A stretch of 11,855 nt of DNA from DATLHO01 sp035539855 (lineage in GTDB: Bacteria > Bacteroidota > Ignavibacteria > OLB7), in the NCBI GenBank assembly GCA_035539855.1, contig DATLHO010000176.1, positions 1 through 11,855 of the forward strand, given 5' to 3'. The translations under genes and the position numbers were made by a program. The notes under the pieces were generated by a model. That model saw nothing but the letters and a program-made list of their open reading frames with translations. It was not told the origin of the DNA and did no database searches. Positions 7,010 through 11,855 of this stretch are shown piece after piece. Position 1 is the stretch's first letter. Every line of letters starts with the position of its first letter.

Positions 7010-7659
7010 TGCGGAAGAACTACGACGATCCGATTCCCGAGCCCGACATCGATCCGACGCTCATCGATCCGACGTTTGCGCGGACCGAGCGTCGGATCGC
7101 CCGTTTGCGCTCGGCGCTGGAGCACCGCCAGCCCGATCTGCACCTGGTGCTCGAGAACGTGCACGATCCGCACAACGTATCGGCCGTGCTGCGCACCTGT
7201 GACGCGGTCGGCGTCGGAACGGTGCACCTGGTGTACACCTACGAGAAGTTCCCGCGCATCGGCCGCACGAGCTCGGCCAGCGCCTACAAGTGGACGAACC
7301 TCGTGCGGCACGAATCGATCGAGAGATGTTATGAGGCGTTGCGGAAGCAGGGGGTGCGGATCTACGCGACCGATCTGACCGAGCGCGCCGTCGAGCTCTA
7401 CGACCTCGAGCTGGCCACGCCGGTGGCGATCGTCTTCGGCAACGAGCATCGCGGCGTCAGCGAGGAGGCCTCGCGCCTGGCCGACGGCAACCTGCGCATC
7501 CCGATGGTCGGGCTCATCCAGTCGCTGAACATCTCGGTCGCCTGTGCGGTCACGCTGTACGAGGCGATGCGCCAGCGCAGCGTCGCCGGTCGCTACGCCG
7601 AGCCCGCGCTGCCGATCGAAACGATCGAGGCGGCGCTCGCCGAGTGGGCGGCGAAGTAG
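7009..7659 (+). CDS. trmH: tRNA (guanosine(18)-2'-O)-methyltransferase TrmH (SPOUT family)
   Basis: TrmH methylates the 2'-hydroxyl of G18 in the tRNA D-loop using S-adenosylmethionine. The 216-residue protein aligns by eye with E. coli TrmH through most of its length. It shows QPDL followed by ENVHDPHNVSAVLRTCDAVGV with Asn56 and the likely catalytic Arg62 (motif 1), FGNEHRGVSEEA (motif 2), and IPMVGLIQSLNISVACAVTLYE (motif 3, forming the SAM-binding knot). The final ~20 residues are the basic helix expected for tRNA binding. The start ATG (7009-7011) shares its A with the rel TGA stop (7007-7009), implying translational coupling. GTG 7006, a 4-base GTGA overlap, is an equally legal start one codon earlier. 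Other SPOUT 2'-O-methyltransferases (RlmB, TsnR types) are less likely given the length and motif wording. Confidence 0.9.
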   Translation: MRKNYDDPIPEPDIDPTLIDPTFARTERRIARLRSALEHRQPDLHLVLENVHDPHNVSAVLRTCDAVGVGTVHLVYTYEKFPRIGRTSSASAYKWTNLVRHESIERCYEALRKQGVRIYATDLTERAVELYDLELATPVAIVFGNEHRGVSEEASRLADGNLRIPMVGLIQSLNISVACAVTLYEAMRQRSVAGRYAEPALPIETIEAALAEWAAK

Positions 7660-7740
7660 CGCACACGCGCTCTCGCTCTAGGCGATCGCTCACGCGCCAT
7701 AGCTCGAGGTGATCGCACACGCCAATCCGCTCGCCGTCAG
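7660..7740. repeat. Three degenerate 27-bp tandem repeats filling the convergent intergenic gap
   Basis: Units lie at 7660-7686, 7687-7713 and 7714-7740, head to tail. By direct comparison, units 1 and 2 agree at 21 of 27 positions, and unit 3 agrees with each at 16 of 27. The common pattern begins CGCnCACGC and has GCTC at unit positions 16-19. The array starts on the base after the trmH stop and runs through the stop codon of the converging DUF5686 gene. A GCGATCGC palindrome spans the unit 1/2 junction (7682-7689). No T-run hairpin typical of an intrinsic terminator is present in the gap. Confidence 0.6.
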
Positions 7741-10136
7741 AACGGACTCGTCAGTCCCACCGCCATCCCCCAGTTTCCTTTCGCCAGCGTGCCGACGCCG
7801 AAGCGCGCGTCGACGCGCAGGAACGCGACGTTCGAGATGAACGTGGGGATTCTCCCGAGTCCGAATCCGACCTCGCTATACCAGACGCTGCCGGTCGATC
7901 GATACCCCGGAAGCAGGAGCGTCGGTGCGCCCATGCTCGGATCGAGGATCTCCGGTGTGTCGTACCGTCCCGTCGCTGCCGTCGCGATGATCTCGATGCC
8001 GCGACCCCAGTAGGTCGGCAGGCCGATCCAGCGCCAGAGCAGGTCCGAGAAGTTGTGCTCGGCGTGCAGCGCGAGGTAGTCCGTGCCGCCGTAGAGGCCG
8101 ATCGGCGCGGTCATGAAGTGACCGAGGGGAGAGACCACCGAGAGCGCGGTTCGCATCCGGAAGCGATACTCGAGCGGCGTTTCGGTCGAGCTGACGCCGC
8201 CGTGCACCGCCATGCTCAGGAGCATCGGCAGATACCCCGTGCCGAACGTCGGCACGTCGAAGCGCACGCGGCCTTCGATGCCGTTGAAGGTCGTGCCGCG
8301 CTCGAGATCCTCCCCGAGGATGCCGCCGATGCGAACACCGAGGTCGGCGTCGGAGCCTGAGCTGATGACGACGGCGCCTTCGGTCGAGCCGAAGCCGAGC
8401 GTCGCGCCGAGCGTTCGATAGCGCGTGTCGACCACGAGCGGGTTGTCGCGAAAGGCCTCGCGCACGAAGACCGAACGCTGGACGTTGTTGATCTGACCGA
8501 AGTGTCGCGCGATCTCGATGCCGGCCGTCGCCGAAAGCTCGCCGAGCCTCGCGCGCACGCCCGCGCTCCACCCATCCTCGCGGAACCAGTCGTAGTAATC
8601 GCGGTGCAGCAGCGCGGCCGCAACGCTGTTGACGATGCGGGGAATCGAGCGATCCCAGTGGTTCGTCCCGAGCCGCGAGAACACCGAGCCGTTGAGCGAC
8701 AGCGCGAGGCCGTCGACGGCCGGCGCCGCGAGCGCGACGCTTGCCTCGCCGAGGGCGCGACGCAGGCCGAAGCTGTAGCCGCCGGACAGGCCGACGTCGA
8801 CGAGCGAGCCCAGGCTGACGTCGGCGCCGGCAAACAGCGACAGGCCGCCGACACGGTTGAAGTCCGCATTCGGCTTGAACGAGAACCCGACGCCGCGCTC
8901 GTCCTCGCGAGCGTTCGTGTCGGCCTCGGCGACGAGGGAGTCGATCCGCGCGTAGGTCTGCTTCTCCTCCTCGGACAGCTCGCTCAGCGCGTTGTTCTCC
9001 CAGAACTCCGACCGGGCCGAGTCGGCATCGGCGGCCGCGGTGATGATGCTGCGGCGACCATCGGCGGTGCGCCGCGCGAAGACCGAATCGGGGATCGGCT
9101 CGTTGACCGTCGCCTCAGAGACGATGCTCGTCGCGCGCACCGTTGCGTCGATCTCGGCCAGGCCCTTGACGATCTCGACCTTCGCGGCGCCGGTGATCTC
9201 GAGGAACGTCGGATACCAGACGTCCTTCGCGAGGTGCTCGAAGCGCTGCACGAAGCGAAGGTCGCGCACGAACGCGATCGCGGTGGCCTCGGTGGGTCTG
9301 AGGTCGACCTCGACGAGGTTGTAGGTGCCCTTGATGATCTTCATCGTCCCGACGAAGGCGGGCAGCACCGTCGTCGTCGGGATCACGTTGATGACGAAGA
9401 CCGTCTGTCCCGCAAGCGTCGAGCGCCCGGCGAACTCGAAGCGGTAGCGGCTGAACGCCTCGTCCGACAGCGGCGTCATCACGCGGGCGTTGAGCAGCGG
9501 GAGCTCGTCCTCGTAGAAGCTGACGAAGTTCCCGAGCGCGAAGAGGTTTCCCTCCGAGGGGATGTTCGCCGTCTGCCGTCGATTGAGCACGTCGATCTGG
9601 ATCGGCGGCGTCTCGTCGCGGTCGTAGTAGTAGCGGCTGAACGTCTCGAGGATCACCGCCCGGTTCTCGTCCTCGATCCTGCCGAAGGCCTCACCCTCGA
9701 TGCCGAGCGACATCTTCGAGTAGAGCATGCCGTTGAAGGTCTTCAGGCGCGCGAGGTTCTCTTCCTTGCGGAGGATCGCGCTGCGCACCACGTCGTCGGC
9801 CGAGAGCTCTGCCGTCACCGCGACGCCGCCGAGCTCGACGGTCGTCTGTCGCAGGCGGATCTCGGCGCGCGGGCCGGAGGTCGCAAGGGTGACGGTGTCG
9901 GATTCGAAGCCGAGGGAGGAGACGACGACGCGGTGGGAGCCGGGAGGAAGTGGAAGTCTGAACGTGCCGCCGGAGGCGCTGAAGGTGCCGCGCGTGCCGC
10001 CGAGCACGCGGATGGTCGCGCCCGCGACCGGGTCACCCGATGCGGCATCGCGCACGATGCCGGTGACCGCGACGTTCTGCGCAGCGGCCGAAGCGCCGAC
10101 GCAGAGCAGCAGCGCAAGGAGTCGAAGAATGCTCAT
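7737..10136 (-). CDS. DUF5686 outer-membrane protein with N-terminal carboxypeptidase-regulatory-like domain
   Basis: A 799-residue protein, probably outer-membrane, of unknown function. Residues 1-20 form a signal peptide: positive Arg5, a leucine-rich core, and ASAAAQ before the likely cleavage site. Residues about 22-100 are a CarboxypepD-regulatory-like beta-sandwich (TGIVRDAASGDPVAGATIRV, then the GSHRVVVSSLGFE strand). Residues about 110-330 match the DUF5686 core of Bacteroidota proteins, including GNFVSFYEDELPLLN and the TVFVINVIPTTT strand followed by a KGTYNLVEVDLRP segment. The C-terminal half (about 420-799) is rich in alternating Gly/aromatic strands and ends in Phe, as beta-barrels do. 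The start is ATG 10134-10136 with no clear Shine-Dalgarno sequence. It is last in a minus-strand trio, 62 bases after the ABC ATPase gene. Domain assignment is confident; the physiological role is unknown. Confidence 0.85.
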   Translation of the reverse strand: MSILRLLALLLCVGASAAAQNVAVTGIVRDAASGDPVAGATIRVLGGTRGTFSASGGTFRLPLPPGSHRVVVSSLGFESDTVTLATSGPRAEIRLRQTTVELGGVAVTAELSADDVVRSAILRKEENLARLKTFNGMLYSKMSLGIEGEAFGRIEDENRAVILETFSRYYYDRDETPPIQIDVLNRRQTANIPSEGNLFALGNFVSFYEDELPLLNARVMTPLSDEAFSRYRFEFAGRSTLAGQTVFVINVIPTTTVLPAFVGTMKIIKGTYNLVEVDLRPTEATAIAFVRDLRFVQRFEHLAKDVWYPTFLEITGAAKVEIVKGLAEIDATVRATSIVSEATVNEPIPDSVFARRTADGRRSIITAAADADSARSEFWENNALSELSEEEKQTYARIDSLVAEADTNAREDERGVGFSFKPNADFNRVGGLSLFAGADVSLGSLVDVGLSGGYSFGLRRALGEASVALAAPAVDGLALSLNGSVFSRLGTNHWDRSIPRIVNSVAAALLHRDYYDWFREDGWSAGVRARLGELSATAGIEIARHFGQINNVQRSVFVREAFRDNPLVVDTRYRTLGATLGFGSTEGAVVISSGSDADLGVRIGGILGEDLERGTTFNGIEGRVRFDVPTFGTGYLPMLLSMAVHGGVSSTETPLEYRFRMRTALSVVSPLGHFMTAPIGLYGGTDYLALHAEHNFSDLLWRWIGLPTYWGRGIEIIATAATGRYDTPEILDPSMGAPTLLLPGYRSTGSVWYSEVGFGLGRIPTFISNVAFLRVDARFGVGTLAKGNWGMAVGLTSPF

Positions 10137-10198
10137 GGCTGATGGGTTTCGGCAAGGACGCGCGAGGGCGCCCGATGCAACCTGCGATATGAGCCTGC

Positions 10199-10846
10199 TC
10201 AGTTCGAGGCGACGAACCGTGCGGTCTCGACCGACAACCGGTGCGTCGCCATCGACAGGTCGTCCGCATCGTTGGTCGCCAGCAGGATCACCGATTCGGC
10301 CGAGCGCTCGATGACGAGCTCGCGCACGGTCGCGACCGCGTCCTGGTCGAAGTTGGTCATCGGCTCATCGAGAATGAGGAAGGCGGGCGAGTGGACGAGC
10401 GCGCAGATGTACTTGACGCGCTGCAGCATCCCCGAGCTGTACGTCCTGAGCTCCTCGTGCCTGCGACGCGCGATGCCGAAGCGCTCGAAGAGCTCCATGG
10501 CCATGGCCTCGTCGAGCGGAAGGCCGCGCATCTGCTGCAGGAGCGAGACGTGCTCCCACGCGGTGAACTCGGTGTAGAGCTGGAGGTAGGGCGAGACGTA
10601 GCCGAGGTGGCCGAGATGCGCGCCGTCGCCGAGCTGCGCGCCGTCGACGCGGAAGTGCACGTCGCCGGCGGTGCGCTCGGCGACCCCGGCGAGGAGCTTC
10701 ATGAGCGTCGACTTGCCGGAGCCGTTGCGGCCGGTCACGCCGACGCGATCGCCGGCGGCGACGGTGAATCCGATGTTCGAGAAGATCGTCCGCAGTCCGA
10801 ATTTCTTCGACACGCCCGAGACTTCCAGCTCAACGCTACGCGCCAT
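10199..10846 (-). CDS. CcmA-like ABC transporter ATP-binding protein
   Basis: A 215-residue single-domain ABC ATPase that would power a membrane partner from the cytoplasm. Walker A is GRNGSGKST (39-47, Lys45). The Q-loop lies in YVSPYLQLYTEFT (Gln89). The signature is YSSGM (136-140), a variant of LSGGQ. Walker B ends ILDEP (158-162) with catalytic Glu161. The switch-His position appears to be Asn192 (ATNDADD). The short length and the YLQLYTEFTAWEH wording resemble CcmA-like exporter subunits of FCB bacteria, but no permease or cytochrome c maturation gene lies nearby, so I do not call it ccmA. Start ATG 10844-10846 has AGGA four bases upstream. That AGGA overlaps the TAG of the preceding gene, and the 6-base gap makes translational coupling likely. 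Confidence 0.88.
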   Translation of the reverse strand: MARSVELEVSGVSKKFGLRTIFSNIGFTVAAGDRVGVTGRNGSGKSTLMKLLAGVAERTAGDVHFRVDGAQLGDGAHLGHLGYVSPYLQLYTEFTAWEHVSLLQQMRGLPLDEAMAMELFERFGIARRRHEELRTYSSGMLQRVKYICALVHSPAFLILDEPMTNFDQDAVATVRELVIERSAESVILLATNDADDLSMATHRLSVETARFVASN

Positions 10847-10852
10847 CGATTC

Positions 10853-11855
10853 CTACTCCCGCACCACGGCGAACTTTCCGAGCACCGGGGACTTTCCGTT
10901 GACGGACATTTCGAAAATGTAGATCCCGCTCGGGACGCGCTCGCCGTGACGGTCCTTGCCGTCCCAGATGACGCCGAGCTGGTTGTCGCGCGGCAGCAGT
11001 CCCTGCTGCACGACTTCGGCGACGCGCGTCATGCCGGCCGTGTAGATCCAGACCTTTACCTGCCGGACCTCCTCACTCGTTCCGTCGACGGCGAAAAGCA
11101 TCTCCTCGCCCGGACGGTTAATGAACGGCTGCGGCGACGTGCGTGAGGCGATGACGACGTTGATCTCCCCGTGGATCGCATCGAGGCAGTAGGCATCGGC
11201 CGAGGCGCTCGACAGCGGCACGAGCCGGTAGTACAGGTTGCCCGCGTCACGAGCGAGCGTGAGATAGTCGGCGTGCGGGAACCGCGAGACGTCGATGCGG
11301 AAAGCCTCCTTGGAGATCGACGGGCCGCCGGAGCCGATGTTCGATCGCGCGTTGGTGACCAGGAAGTCGACGGTGTCGCGAATGTTGACGTTGTCGGTCG
11401 GCACGAGCAGGCGGTAGAGGCCGAACGAGAGAGGGAAGAGCTCGTCCTCGAACGCGGTCTCGTCGGACTCGAGCGTGCGGGTCGCCGCGGCGCGCAGCGC
11501 AGGCAGACCCGGCGCCTCCTTGAGCAGCTGCGTGTCGCGCGCACGAAAGCCGGTGTAGTACGCCCACTGCGCGAACTGGCAGTAGCTGCGCGAGAGATTG
11601 AAGTCGCGACGACGCAGTGCGACGTCGAGAGCATCGAACGACGACTCGTGCGTGCGGAACTCCTCCCACGCCTCGCGAACGACTCCGCGACCGAAGCGGC
11701 GCTCGAGGTACAGGAGATAGAGGATGTGGCCGTAGCCCGTCGTGAAGTCGCCCACCGAGTGCGTCGAGAAGCCGTACTTCTGCGGATTGCGCAGGAGCTC
11801 CTCGGCGTACTGGCGCCAGTCGTCGATCTCGGGATGCACGACCTCCTCCATCCAC
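10853..11855 (-). CDS. C-terminal part of a secreted putative metalloprotease (MXAN_6640-like) with FlgD-Ig-like tail
   Basis: The frame runs off the window end: the codon before Met (11849-11851) is TGG, giving WMEEVVHPEIDDW. That is the segment that follows the HExxH zinc motif in MXAN_6640-type putative metalloproteases, so the catalytic motif and signal peptide should lie beyond 11855. About 334 residues are visible. YGHILYLLYLERRFG and REAWEEF (residues about 41-65) continue the same family's helical region. A middle beta-rich region follows. The last ~70 residues resemble a FlgD-Ig-like domain: VKVWIYTAGMTRV, then WDGKDRHGERVPSGIYIFEM and GKFAVVRE. Such tails are common in secreted FCB proteins, and a type IX secretion C-terminal domain is an alternative reading. 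It is the first visible gene of a minus-strand trio, 6 bases before the ABC ATPase gene. The catalytic assignment rests on context I cannot see. Confidence 0.7.
   Translation of the reverse strand, partial: WMEEVVHPEIDDWRQYAEELLRNPQKYGFSTHSVGDFTTGYGHILYLLYLERRFGRGVVREAWEEFRTHESSFDALDVALRRRDFNLSRSYCQFAQWAYYTGFRARDTQLLKEAPGLPALRAAATRTLESDETAFEDELFPLSFGLYRLLVPTDNVNIRDTVDFLVTNARSNIGSGGPSISKEAFRIDVSRFPHADYLTLARDAGNLYYRLVPLSSASADAYCLDAIHGEINVVIASRTSPQPFINRPGEEMLFAVDGTSEEVRQVKVWIYTAGMTRVAEVVQQGLLPRDNQLGVIWDGKDRHGERVPSGIYIFEMSVNGKSPVLGKFAVVRE

Noticed and set aside
7682..7689. GCGATCGC octamer, identical to the cyanobacterial HIP1 element
   Set aside because: It is a single occurrence in a G+C-rich repeat region, and nothing else in the window looks cyanobacterial.
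7660..7740. Reading the 27-bp tandem repeats as a CRISPR array
   Set aside because: The units are directly adjacent without spacers and are degenerate. No cas gene is present.
8502..10142. A 546-codon plus-strand frame opposite the DUF5686 gene
   Set aside because: It has low-complexity Arg/Ala/Glu/Asp composition typical of antisense shadows. The opposite strand has a signal peptide, domain motifs and a proper C-terminus.

Overview
The window is a G+C-rich (roughly two thirds by eye), densely coding stretch of bacterial chromosome with eight protein genes. Two of them are cut by the window edges. Protein content points to the FCB superphylum. There is a DUF5686 outer-membrane protein with a carboxypeptidase-regulatory-like domain, a DUF2851 protein, a TrmH with the FGNEHRGVSEEA wording common in Bacteroidota relatives, and a secreted protein ending in a FlgD-Ig-like domain. 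The high G+C argues against ordinary Bacteroidia and would fit Rhodothermota, Gemmatimonadota, or an Eisenbacteria/Krumholzibacteriota-type lineage. That placement is inference and cannot be settled from this sequence alone.

Layout. Bases 1-7659 are all plus strand: the end of truA (tRNA pseudouridine synthase), pyrF (orotidine 5'-phosphate decarboxylase, long subfamily), a DUF2851 gene, an M32 carboxypeptidase, a bifunctional (p)ppGpp synthetase/hydrolase (rel), and trmH, whose start codon overlaps the rel stop. Gaps are 73, 130, 29, 72 and -1 bases, so all or part of this could be co-transcribed. Bases 7737-11855 are all minus strand. In transcription order they hold the C-terminal part of a secreted putative metalloprotease, a small CcmA-like ABC ATPase 6 bases downstream, and the DUF5686 outer-membrane protein 62 bases further on. 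The two blocks converge on a 77-base gap that consists of three degenerate 27-base tandem repeats. No stretch longer than 300 bases lacks a gene.

Functional themes. The plus-strand block is housekeeping: tRNA modification (truA, trmH), pyrimidine synthesis (pyrF), peptide turnover (M32) and stringent response (rel). The rel-trmH adjacency mirrors the spoT-trmH (formerly spoU) arrangement of Escherichia coli. The minus-strand block looks envelope-directed: a secreted protein, a cytoplasmic ABC ATPase without a visible permease, and an outer-membrane barrel.

I see no mobile element, CRISPR array, prophage gene or convincing RNA gene, and no clear new system. The most interesting signals are small: inverted repeats abutting the starts of pyrF, DUF2851 and rel; a non-canonical QFKN at the RxKD site of Rel; an ABC ATPase with Asn at the switch-His position; a PD...ExH pattern in DUF2851; and the 27-base repeats between the converging genes.
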